34,483 bases of DNA from JBEVMS01 sp040508515 (GTDB lineage Bacteria > Pseudomonadota > Gammaproteobacteria > Xanthomonadales > Rhodanobacteraceae), in the NCBI GenBank assembly GCA_040508515.1, contig JBEVMS010000068.1, positions 1 to 34,483 on the forward strand, read 5' to 3'. Below the pieces are notes generated by a model. The model worked only from the letters and a program-made list of their open reading frames with translations. It was not told the origin of the DNA and ran no database searches. Shown here in pieces: positions 1 through 6,306 of this stretch. The first letter of the stretch is position 1. Each line of letters begins with the position of its first letter. Made by a program: the position numbers and the translations under genes.

Positions 1-452
1 TGGCGCGCGCCGCCGCGGTGCACCTGGCCCGCGCCAGCCGCGCCTACACCTTATTCGCCACCCATTATTTCGAGTTGACCGAGCTGGCAGCGGAGTTTTC
101 CTCGATCGCCAACGTGCATCTGGACGCGGTGGAGTACGGCGAGCAACTGGTGTTCATGCACGCGGTCAAACCGGGCCCGGCCAACCGCAGCTTTGGCTTG
201 CAGGTCGCCGCGCTGGCCGGCCTCCCCAAGAGCGTGCTGGCCGACGCACGGCGCACCCTGGCCGAACTCGAACGCGGCATGCACGCGCAAGTGGCCAACG
301 CCAAGACGCAACCGGACGTATCGCCACAACTGGGTCTGTTCAATGCTCCATCGCCCTCGGCAATCGAGCGCGCGCTGGAGTTGATCGATCCCGATGCGCT
401 GTCGCCACGCCAGGCGCTTGAAACCTTGTATCGGCTCAAGGCGTTGCAATGA
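1..452 (+). CDS. mutS: DNA mismatch repair protein MutS, C-terminal fragment
   Basis: This is the 3' end of mutS. The reading frame is open from base 3 and the gene runs off the left edge, so about 149 residues remain of a protein usually near 850-870. MutS is the cytosolic ATPase that recognises mismatches and recruits MutL. The fragment holds the end of the ATPase domain, including the FATHYFELTEL strand with its conserved histidine. The NVH and FGLQVAALAGLP segments of the C-terminal helix-turn-helix that makes the dimer contact follow. The last 60 or so residues are the variable linker and C-terminal tail with the helical ending RQALETLYRLKAL. The GTG at 18 is an internal codon and not a start. 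No overlapping downstream gene is present, so this is probably the end of its transcription unit. Confidence 0.97.
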   Translation, partial: ARAAAVHLARASRAYTLFATHYFELTELAAEFSSIANVHLDAVEYGEQLVFMHAVKPGPANRSFGLQVAALAGLPKSVLADARRTLAELERGMHAQVANAKTQPDVSPQLGLFNAPSPSAIERALELIDPDALSPRQALETLYRLKALQ

Positions 453-816
453 TCGGACCGGTTAATTTCGATAGCTCGAAACAAGCTGCAAGAACGCGGT
501 ATCGCGGTGGTTTCGCCGCGCTTGAAGCTAATCCGATGCCATCGAAGCGACCGTCTCGCCTTGTCTGATGCAACGCATCATGGCAAGGTGGCGATCCTCT
601 GCGGCGGCCCACGGGCCGCGCATCCGATGGATATCCCTCGTGTTCTTGCTTACGCCACCGTGATCTAAAGGCTCCGCGCTCCGCGCGGTGATCGGCCAGC
701 CGCGCCGGTCGTGCCTGTGTTCGCCCGGACAACGTTCGGGTGCTGCGTCCTGTACCGATCCGTCCGGCGGGCCTGCCTGGCTCGCGGGACGCACTCGGTT
801 GAAGAGAAGCCTTTCG
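453..816. other. Intergenic region between mutS and sulP, with hairpins
   Basis: There is no convincing gene here. Long minus-strand frames that cross it are rich in Arg/Gln/His and are shadows of the sulP coding strand. The region holds an imperfect hairpin at 559-588: CCTTG, a 2-base gap, TGATGC, loop AAC, GCATCA, a 3-base gap, CAAGG. A GC-only inverted repeat (GCGGCCC/GGGCCGC) lies near 604-619. Neither is followed by a run of T, so a terminator role for mutS is possible but not shown. A promoter for the transporter must lie here, but I see no consensus-like pair. Confidence 0.5.
559..588. repeat. Imperfect inverted repeat downstream of mutS
   Basis: The arms CCTTG (559-563) plus TGATGC (566-571) pair with GCATCA (575-580) plus CAAGG (584-588), around a 3-base loop and a small 2/3 internal loop. 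That gives 11 paired bases. It could stabilise the mutS mRNA end or belong to the sulP leader. No T-tract follows on either strand, which argues against a standard intrinsic terminator. Confidence 0.45.
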
Positions 817-2292
817 ATGTTCCTGCGTTTCAATAATATGCGCGTCAATATCCTCGCCGGCCTCACCACCGCCTTCGCGCTGGTGCCCGAGGCGATGGCG
901 TTCGCGCTGGTCGCCCACCTCAACCCGCTGATGGGTTTGTACGGCGCGGCGATCATCTGCACGCTCACTGCCGCGTTTGGCGGCCGTCCGGGGATGATCT
1001 CCGGCGCGGCCGGCTCGATGGCGGTGGTGATCGTGGCGCTGGTGGTGCAGCACGGCGTGGAGTACCTGCTGGCCACGGTGCTGCTGGGCGGACTGATTCA
1101 GTTGAGCTTCGGCTTGCTGCGACTGGGCAAACTGGTGCGCATGGTGCCGTACCCGGTGATGCTGGGCTTCGTCAATGGCCTGGGCATCGTGATCGCCAGC
1201 TCGCAGTTGGAGCATCTGCGCCTGCCCGGCGGCGGCTGGCAGACAGGCCCGGCGCTGTACGTGACACTGGCGCTGGCGCTGGCCGCCATGCTGATCGTCT
1301 ACTTGTTGCCCAAGCTGACCCGTGCGCTGCCTTCGGCGCTGGCGGCGATTGTGCTGGTCGCGCTGGCCGCGCACGTGCTGGGCTTGCATACACGCACCGT
1401 GGGCGACCTGGCCTCGATCAAGGGCAGCTTGCCCATGCTGCATCTGCCGACCGTGCCATGGACGATGGACACGCTGAAGATCGTGTTTCCTTATGCCTTG
1501 GTGATGGCGATGGTCGGCCTGCTGGAAACCCTGCTGACGCTTAACCTCGTCGATGAGATCACCGCCAGCGAAGGCGCGCCCAACCGCGAATGCGTGGCGC
1601 TGGGCGCGGCCAATCTCGCCTCGGGCCTGCTCGGCGGCATGGGTGGCTGCGCAATGATCGGCCAGACCATGATCAACCTGACTTCGGGCGGACGCAGCCG
1701 GCTCTCGGGCATCACGGCTGGCGTACTGGTGTTGTGCTTCATCCTATTTCTGTCGCCGCTGATCGAGAAAATTCCGCTTGCTGCGCTGCTGGGCGTCATG
1801 CTGGTGGTAGCGCAGAAGACCTTCGCCTGGGGCAGCCTGCGTCTGCTGCGCAAGATTCCCTTCAGCGATGCGCTGGTCATCGTGCTGGTGACCGTCATTA
1901 CTGTGCTGACCAATCTGGCCACGGCGGTGCTCTGCGGGGTTCTGATCTGCGCGTTGGCATTCGCCTGGAAGCATGCTGCGCAGATTGACCTCGATGCCGA
2001 GGATCTGCCGGACGGCCGTCGCCTCTACCGCTTGCGCGGCACGCTGTTCTTCGCCTCCACCACGCGTTTCCAGTCGCTGTTCGCGGTGGCCGACGATCCG
2101 GCCGAGGTCGTCCTGGACTGTGGCGCGGCGCGGCTGGCCGATCACTCGGCAGTCGAGGCTATCGACGCCCTGCGCAAGCGCTACGCCCAGCAAGGCAAGC
2201 AGTTGCACGTGCGCGCACTGAGCGAGCCCTGCGAAGCGCTGCTGGCGCGGGTAGGCCAGCTTGCGTTGACCCACGAGCGAGCAGACGCCTAG
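817..2292 (+). CDS. SulP-family inorganic anion transporter with C-terminal STAS domain
   Basis: This is an inner-membrane secondary transporter of the SulP (SLC26) family, which moves sulfate, bicarbonate or other small anions. The ATG at 817 gives 491 residues and has GAAGAGAAG 7-16 bases upstream. An upstream in-frame extension to 688 reads as low-complexity Arg/Gly-rich sequence and is rejected. The N-terminal signature GLTTAFALVPEAMAFAL matches the first transport helix of the family. Ten or more hydrophobic helices follow to about residue 385. A STAS domain (about 395-480) follows with FASTTRF and ADHSAVEAIDAL, the latter carrying the serine typical of anti-sigma-antagonist-like domains. 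The substrate cannot be read from sequence. No carbonic anhydrase or sulfate assimilation gene is adjacent. Family assignment is firm; the anion is open. Confidence 0.9.
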   Translation: MFLRFNNMRVNILAGLTTAFALVPEAMAFALVAHLNPLMGLYGAAIICTLTAAFGGRPGMISGAAGSMAVVIVALVVQHGVEYLLATVLLGGLIQLSFGLLRLGKLVRMVPYPVMLGFVNGLGIVIASSQLEHLRLPGGGWQTGPALYVTLALALAAMLIVYLLPKLTRALPSALAAIVLVALAAHVLGLHTRTVGDLASIKGSLPMLHLPTVPWTMDTLKIVFPYALVMAMVGLLETLLTLNLVDEITASEGAPNRECVALGAANLASGLLGGMGGCAMIGQTMINLTSGGRSRLSGITAGVLVLCFILFLSPLIEKIPLAALLGVMLVVAQKTFAWGSLRLLRKIPFSDALVIVLVTVITVLTNLATAVLCGVLICALAFAWKHAAQIDLDAEDLPDGRRLYRLRGTLFFASTTRFQSLFAVADDPAEVVLDCGAARLADHSAVEAIDALRKRYAQQGKQLHVRALSEPCEALLARVGQLALTHERADA

Positions 2293-2309
2293 TCTCGATT
2301 GATCAAGCA

Positions 2310-2332
2310 GGCAGCGGCGCAAAATCCGCGCC
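2310..2332. terminator. Candidate hairpin terminator after sulP
   Basis: GGCGC (2316-2320) and GCGCC (2328-2332) flank a 7-base A-rich loop, with an outer GGCA/TGCC pairing possible. It lies 20-40 bases after the sulP stop and upstream of the catalase promoter. The absence of a T-run leaves the terminator role uncertain. Confidence 0.35.
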
Positions 2333-2353
2333 TGCCGTTGCGCGGCGATGATC

Positions 2354-2390
2354 ATAGACAAAAACTATCATAGGAATCCAAACAATCCAC
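2354..2390 (+). promoter_or_regulatory. Candidate OxyR operator upstream of catalase
   Basis: The sequence contains ATAG, 7 bases, CTAT exactly (2354-2368), which is the OxyR half-site pattern. Continuing with the family's 7-base spacing, the second half-site positions read ATCC (2376-2379) and CCAC (2387-2390). One half is therefore strong and the other degenerate. The 37-bp footprint would end right at the -35 region of the candidate catalase promoter, as in known OxyR-activated promoters. OxyR is a LysR-type peroxide sensor. Its gene is not in this window. Confidence 0.6.
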
Positions 2391-2419
2391 TTCAACCTAT
2401 GATCTGAGCCACCTATAGT
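2391..2419 (+). promoter_or_regulatory. Candidate catalase promoter (-35/-10)
   Basis: A good -10 hexamer TATAGT lies at 2414-2419. With a 17-base spacer the -35 position (2391-2396) reads TTCAAC, a poor match. A weak -35 next to an upstream activator site is what an OxyR-dependent promoter would look like. Transcription would begin near 2426, leaving a leader of about 48 bases. Confidence 0.5.
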
Positions 2420-2473
2420 CTTCACACCGGCCGCCGCTCTACTGCCGCCCCCACAGCTAGCAAGGACTACCCG

Positions 2474-3910
2474 ATGAGCCACGATCGCAAACCCCTGACC
2501 ACCGACGCCGGCGCTCCAATACCCGATAACCAGAACAGCCTCACTGCCGGCCCACGCGGACCACTGCTGGTGCAGGACTACCAGCTGTTCGAGAAGCATG
2601 CGCACTTCAATCGCGAGCGCATCCCCGAGCGCGTCGTGCATGCTAAGGGTTCGGCCGCGTTCGGCACGCTGACGATCACCCACGACATCAGCCGCTACAG
2701 CAAGGCCAAGGTGTTTGCACAGGGCAGCCAGACGCCGCTGCTGCTGCGTTTTTCCACCGTGGCCGGCGAGCGCGGCGCGGCCGATGCCGAACGCGACGTG
2801 CGCGGCTTCGCCATCAAGTTCTACACCGACGAAGGCAATTGGGATCTGGTTGGCAACAACACGCCCGTGTTCTTCGTCCGCGATCCCGTCAAGTTCCCCG
2901 ACTTCATCCGTACCCAGAAGCGCGACCCACGCAGCAACATGCGCAGCAACACCGCGATGTGGGATTTCTGGTCGCTCAGCCCCGAGTCGCTGCACCAGGT
3001 CACCATCTTGATGAGCGATCGCGGTCTGCCCGCGTCGCTGCGCCATATGCACGGCTTTGGCAGCCACACCTACAGCTTCATCAACGCCGCCGGCGAGCGC
3101 CATTGGGTCAAGTTCCATTTTCGCAGCCAGCAAGGCATCAAGAACTGGACCAACGAGGAAGCGGCCAAGGTCATCGGTGAAGACCGCGAGTCGCACCAGC
3201 GCGACCTGTTCGAGGCGATCGAGCGCGGTGAATTTGCGCGGTGGACGATGGCGGTGCAGATCATGCCCGAGGCCGACGCCGACAAGCACGCCTACAACCC
3301 GTTCGACCTGACCAAGGTATGGCCGCACAAGGATTACCCGTTGATCGAAGTCGGCGTGCTGGAACTCAACAAGAATCCGGACAACTACTTCGCCCAGGTC
3401 GAACAGTCCAGCTTCTCGCCCGCCAACGTGGTTCCGGGCATCGGCCATAGCCCGGACAAGATGTTGCAGTTCCGCATTTTCTCCTACGCCGACGCGGCGC
3501 GTTACCGGCTCGGCGGCAACCACGACCAGTTGCCGGTCAATCAACCGCGCTGCCCGGTACACAACTATGCCCGCGACGGTCTGATGCGCTTCGGCGATAA
3601 CGGCGGCGGCAGCGTCAACTACGAGCCGAACTCCTTCAACGGACCCGTCGAGCAGCCGGCCGCCAAGGAGCCGCCGCTGGCGATCGAAGGTGCCGCCGAC
3701 CGCTACAACCATCGCGACGGCAATGACGACTACGGCCAGGTCGGCGATCTGTTCCGTTTGATGGATGCCGAGCAGCAGCGCCAGTTGTTCAGCAACATCG
3801 CCGCGGCGATGAAGGGCGTGCCGCCATTTATCGTGGAGCGCCAGCTTGGTCATTTCGCCAAGGCCGACCCGGCCTATGCCGAAGGCGTCCGAAAGGCGCT
3901 GCAATGGTGA
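2474..3910 (+). CDS. katA: Monofunctional heme catalase (KatA/KatB type, small subunit)
   Basis: Decomposes hydrogen peroxide to water and oxygen. The 478-residue length fits the small-subunit clade 3 catalases rather than the 750-residue KatE type. Visible landmarks are the distal histidine in RVVHAKGSAAFG (H56), the RFSTVAGERGAADAERDVRG block, the distal asparagine in VGNNTPVFFVRD, and the proximal heme tyrosine in RIFSYADAARYRLG near residue 340. The DRESHQRDLFEAIERG segment and NADPH-side region are intact. There is no signal peptide, so the enzyme is probably cytosolic. The ATG at 2474 has AAGGA 7 bases upstream. It stands alone between a putative OxyR-controlled promoter and a strong terminator, so it is likely induced by peroxide. 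The choice of katA over katB as symbol is conventional only. Confidence 0.95.
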   Translation: MSHDRKPLTTDAGAPIPDNQNSLTAGPRGPLLVQDYQLFEKHAHFNRERIPERVVHAKGSAAFGTLTITHDISRYSKAKVFAQGSQTPLLLRFSTVAGERGAADAERDVRGFAIKFYTDEGNWDLVGNNTPVFFVRDPVKFPDFIRTQKRDPRSNMRSNTAMWDFWSLSPESLHQVTILMSDRGLPASLRHMHGFGSHTYSFINAAGERHWVKFHFRSQQGIKNWTNEEAAKVIGEDRESHQRDLFEAIERGEFARWTMAVQIMPEADADKHAYNPFDLTKVWPHKDYPLIEVGVLELNKNPDNYFAQVEQSSFSPANVVPGIGHSPDKMLQFRIFSYADAARYRLGGNHDQLPVNQPRCPVHNYARDGLMRFGDNGGGSVNYEPNSFNGPVEQPAAKEPPLAIEGAADRYNHRDGNDDYGQVGDLFRLMDAEQQRQLFSNIAAAMKGVPPFIVERQLGHFAKADPAYAEGVRKALQW

Positions 3911-3987
3911 AATTTACTAAAGCCGTATAAGTGGCCAAACCATTCAGCATAACTTTCGAGAATGGCGTTCCGCATGCTCCGAAACTG

Positions 3988-4020
3988 AGAAGCCTGCCAA
4001 TGCGGTAGGCTTCTTTGCTT
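3988..4020 (+). terminator. Intrinsic terminator downstream of catalase
   Basis: AGAAGCCTGCC (3988-3998) pairs with GGTAGGCTTCT (4004-4014) around a 5-base loop AATGC, with one G-T pair in the stem. It is followed by TTGCTTT. It lies about 80 bases after the catalase stop. The stem is symmetric enough to act on both strands, and the minus-strand hslR also ends toward it. Confidence 0.75.
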
Positions 4021-4196
4021 TGACGTCGAAGACCCTCGCAGTCGCCCACCGCCACTTGCATTCCCTAGCCGACTTCATTAGCGCTGAACGAATGTTGCCC
4101 ACCCATTTAGCCACGACATGGTCCTTCATCGCATCGTCCCGCGTTCCTGCTGAAGCCCTGATCGAATCGTCGCCCGTCACGCCACGCCGCTGCGAG

Positions 4197-4598
4197 CTAC
4201 AAGGTCTTCTTGAACTTATGAATCAGCCGGCGCGAATGTTTGTCCGGCCGTGTCGGCGGGCGTAGCGGTCCGCCCTGCATCCGACGCAACTCACGCTGGC
4301 TGGCGCGCTCGGCCGCGCTCTGTTCCGTCTCGCGGTACAGTTGCTGCGCCGCGTTGGCCGGGCCGCGTTTCTCGGATAACCCCAGCACCTCGCATTCCAG
4401 CCGCTCCTCCCCACACGTGATGCGCAGGCGATCGCCCACCTTGATGCCTTTGGCCGGCTTGCAATGCGCATCGTTGAGATCGACCTTGCCGCCGTCGATG
4501 GCTTGCTTGGCCAGGCTGCGGGTCTTGAACATGCGTGCAGCCCAGAGCCAGATATCGGCACGCACTTCGGTAATCGTCGGCGCTTGCGATGAGTTCAT
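4197..4598 (-). CDS. hslR: Heat shock protein Hsp15, S4 RNA-binding domain
   Basis: Hsp15 binds free 50S ribosomal subunits that still carry nascent chains and helps to recycle them after heat stress. The 133-residue product matches the family length. Residues about 12-60 form an S4 domain: the start reads VRADIWLWAARMFKTRSLAKQ, followed by AIDGGKVDLNDAHCKPAKGIKVGD, the RNA-contacting helix-loop-strand. The C-terminal third is strongly basic (RASQRELRRMQGG and RRLIHKFKK), as in E. coli HslR. It lies alone on the minus strand, converging on the catalase terminator. The ATG at 4598 overlaps nothing. Its 5' end is only 48 bases from the divergent small gene at 4647, so the two promoters share a very short intergenic region. 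Confidence 0.9.
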   Translation of the reverse strand: MNSSQAPTITEVRADIWLWAARMFKTRSLAKQAIDGGKVDLNDAHCKPAKGIKVGDRLRITCGEERLECEVLGLSEKRGPANAAQQLYRETEQSAAERASQRELRRMQGGPLRPPTRPDKHSRRLIHKFKKTL

Positions 4599-4646
4599 GT
4601 CAGGATTATCGCAAAGCCCAACCGCTCGTTGCCAAGGAGTACGCGC

Positions 4647-4907
4647 ATGGATGCATCCGTTTCGGCTTATCTGATCAACGCCGTGCTGCTGATCGCCGGC
4701 CTTACCCTCGGCAGAGCAACGCGCGCACCCTCACCACCGTCCAGGCCGATCACCCCGCTCGCCGACGACATGCCTGTGCGGACGTTGCTGGCCGAGGGCA
4801 ACACCATCGAAGCGCTTCGCGTGTATCGGCAGATGACCGGCCAGGATATACGCCCGTCCAGGGCCGCCATCGAAGCCCTGGCTCAGCGACTACCCGTACG
4901 CCGCTGA
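4647..4907 (+). CDS. Small membrane protein with L7/L12 C-terminal-like segment
   Basis: The 86-residue product starts at an ATG with AAGGAG 7 bases upstream, the best ribosome binding site in this stretch. Residues 5-22 form a single hydrophobic helix (AYLINAVLLIAGLTLG). A proline-rich linker (28-38) and a soluble tail (about 44-80) follow. The tail pattern VRTLLAEGNTIEALRVYRQ plus MTGQDIRPSRAAIEAL resembles the C-terminal domain of ribosomal protein L7/L12, whose core reads as an acidic helix, then EA-K--R---G--L-EAK--VE. Several small bacterial membrane proteins carry this fold without being ribosomal. The resemblance is by eye and the function is unknown. It sits just upstream of, and on the same strand as, the kinase gene at 4978. 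Confidence 0.6.
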   Translation: MDASVSAYLINAVLLIAGLTLGRATRAPSPPSRPITPLADDMPVRTLLAEGNTIEALRVYRQMTGQDIRPSRAAIEALAQRLPVRR

Positions 4908-4977
4908 GCGTTCGCGCTGTCGTGCAAGCGCAAATCATCGACAATGGCCGATCCCACATCCAGGTCCGCCAGCTTCG

Positions 4978-6111
4978 ATGAGCGCCACTCCGCATACCGT
5001 ACACGGCATGGCCGGCGACCAGGCTGCGCCGCACTGGCCGCCGCTGCGCCAAGAAGAAGTCGTCGCGCTGCTGGCGCATTACCCGCCACTGGGGCCGATC
5101 GAGGCGATCGTCTGGCATAGTCCGCGACCGTTGTCGGCCGCGGCGCTGGTGCGCACCGGCGCCGGCGAGGTGTTCGTCAAGCGTCACCATGTCAGTGTGC
5201 GCTATGCCGCCGCGCTGGCGGAGGAGCATCGCTTCATTTTTCATCTGCACGCACAGGGCGCGGCGGTGCCGGCGCTGCTGACCGATCGCTACGGCTACAG
5301 CGTGATCAGCGCGGGCGACTGGACCTACGAAGTGCAGCAGCGCGCCGCGGGGATCGACCTGTACCGCGATACCGTGTCGTGGGCGCCGCTGCGCAACCTG
5401 GTGCATGCGCGTGCGGCCGGTCGCGCGCTGGGTCAGTTGCATCTGGCGGCACAGGGCTTCGAGGCGCCCCAGCGCAGCACGCATCTGCTGGTGGCGCGCG
5501 ATGAGCTGCTGCGCGCGCACGATCCGGTGGCGACGTTGCGCGCGCAATTGCCGCAGCGCCCCGGACTCACCGACTACCTGCGTTCGCGCGATTGGCCCGC
5601 CGAACTGGCGCGCGCGCTGTCGCCCTGGCACGCCACGCTGCCGGCTCGCCTGCAACGCGAACCGACGCTGTGGACGCATAACGACTGGCACACATCCAAC
5701 CTGTGCTGGAGCGATGCGGGCGAGCAGGCGCAAGTCAGCGCGGCGCTGGATTTCGGCCTGGCCTCACCGACCTGCGCCGTGTTCGATCTGGCTACCGCGA
5801 TCGAGCGCAACGCGATCGCCTGGCTCGATCCGCCCACCGAGCGCATCGCGCATCTGGACACCGCGCAAGCGCTGCTTGCCGGCTATCGCGAGACGTCGCC
5901 ATTCAGCGCCGCCCAAGGCCATCTGCTGGCCGATCTGCTGCCGCTGGTGCATCTGGATTTCGCACTTTCCGAAGTCGAATACTTTCACGCGATCACCCAC
6001 TGTGACGCTGACACCCGGCTGGCCTACGAGGATTTCCTGCTCGGCCACGCCAGTTGGTTCGAGTCTTCAACAGGACGCGAATTCCTGGGCGCACTGCACG
6101 AACTTGCCTGA
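4978..6111 (+). CDS. APH-fold kinase (aminoglycoside phosphotransferase family), possible thiamine/vitamin kinase
   Basis: A 377-residue small-molecule kinase of the protein-kinase-like fold. The ATP-site lysine is in VFVKRH (K68) and a helix-C glutamate is in AEEHRF. The catalytic loop THNDWHTSN gives H234, D236 and N241, and the metal-binding DFG is at 258-260. It ends 43 bases before a TPP riboswitch that controls a thiamine receptor and a PnuC-type permease. PnuC-type carriers rely on intracellular phosphorylation to retain substrate, and the E. coli thiamine kinase ThiK belongs to this fold. A thiamine or hydroxymethylpyrimidine kinase role is therefore plausible, but it is inferred from context only. 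The ATG at 4978 lacks a clear Shine-Dalgarno; ATG 5008 is the alternative. The gene is not downstream of the riboswitch, so it would not be controlled by it. Confidence 0.8.
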   Translation: MSATPHTVHGMAGDQAAPHWPPLRQEEVVALLAHYPPLGPIEAIVWHSPRPLSAAALVRTGAGEVFVKRHHVSVRYAAALAEEHRFIFHLHAQGAAVPALLTDRYGYSVISAGDWTYEVQQRAAGIDLYRDTVSWAPLRNLVHARAAGRALGQLHLAAQGFEAPQRSTHLLVARDELLRAHDPVATLRAQLPQRPGLTDYLRSRDWPAELARALSPWHATLPARLQREPTLWTHNDWHTSNLCWSDAGEQAQVSAALDFGLASPTCAVFDLATAIERNAIAWLDPPTERIAHLDTAQALLAGYRETSPFSAAQGHLLADLLPLVHLDFALSEVEYFHAITHCDADTRLAYEDFLLGHASWFESSTGREFLGALHELA

Positions 6112-6139
6112 ACCGCCTGAGTTCTTACGCCAGGTATGG

Positions 6140-6145
6140 TCTAAT
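6140..6145 (+). promoter_or_regulatory. Candidate -10 box for the thiamine-uptake transcript
   Basis: TCTAAT matches the -10 consensus at 5 of 6 positions and lies 10-15 bases before the first paired base of the riboswitch. At 17-base spacing the -35 position reads CTGAGT, which is weak. It would start the transcript at or just before the aptamer. Confidence 0.4.
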
Positions 6146-6154
6146 ACTCGATTG

Positions 6155-6236
6155 AAGCGGGGGTGCCGGGCATAACGCCAGGCTGAGAGAGTCCCTTGGA
6201 ACCTGATCCGGCTCGCACCGGCGTAGGGAGCTTGAA
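6155..6236 (+). promoter_or_regulatory. TPP riboswitch (THI box)
   Basis: The conserved blocks of the thiamine pyrophosphate aptamer are present in order. GGGGTGCC is at 6159-6166, CTGAGAGAG at 6183-6191, the helix around CCC..GG leads into GAACCTGATC at 6199-6208, and ACCGGCGTAGGGA is at 6217-6229. The closing stem P1 is AAGC (6155-6158) with GCTT (6230-6233). When TPP is bound, this element lowers expression of the downstream genes. Here these are the TonB-dependent receptor and PnuC-type permease, which defines them as thiamine uptake genes. It lies about 75 bases upstream of the receptor start. Confidence 0.95.
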
Positions 6237-6266
6237 GCAGCGCTAGCCCGTGCGGCCGCGCTGCTT
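6235..6266 (+). promoter_or_regulatory. Hairpin in riboswitch expression platform
   Basis: AAGCAGCGC (6235-6243) pairs perfectly with GCGCTGCTT (6258-6266). It begins within two bases of the aptamer's closing stem. The downstream sequence is C- and T-containing but has no clean T-run, so it could be a weak terminator or could act by hiding the ribosome binding site around 6296-6300. The 5' arm overlaps the sequence that follows P1, which would allow mutual exclusion. Confidence 0.45.
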
Positions 6267-6306
6267 GCCGTCGCTTCGTTCCCCCGATGATTTCTGGTGA
6301 CGACCG

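Noticed and set aside
436..1443. Minus-strand frame overlapping the SulP gene
   Set aside because: Very high Gln/Arg/His content typical of an antisense frame, with no ribosome site and no recognisable domain.
2303..3904. Long minus-strand open frame (533 codons) antisense to catalase
   Set aside because: It is the complementary shadow of a high-GC gene. The predicted protein has no family features and the plus-strand catalase is unmistakable.
3944..4180. Possible small minus-strand gene between hslR and catalase
   Set aside because: It runs through the catalase terminator stem, lacks a good ribosome site, and shows no recognisable motif.
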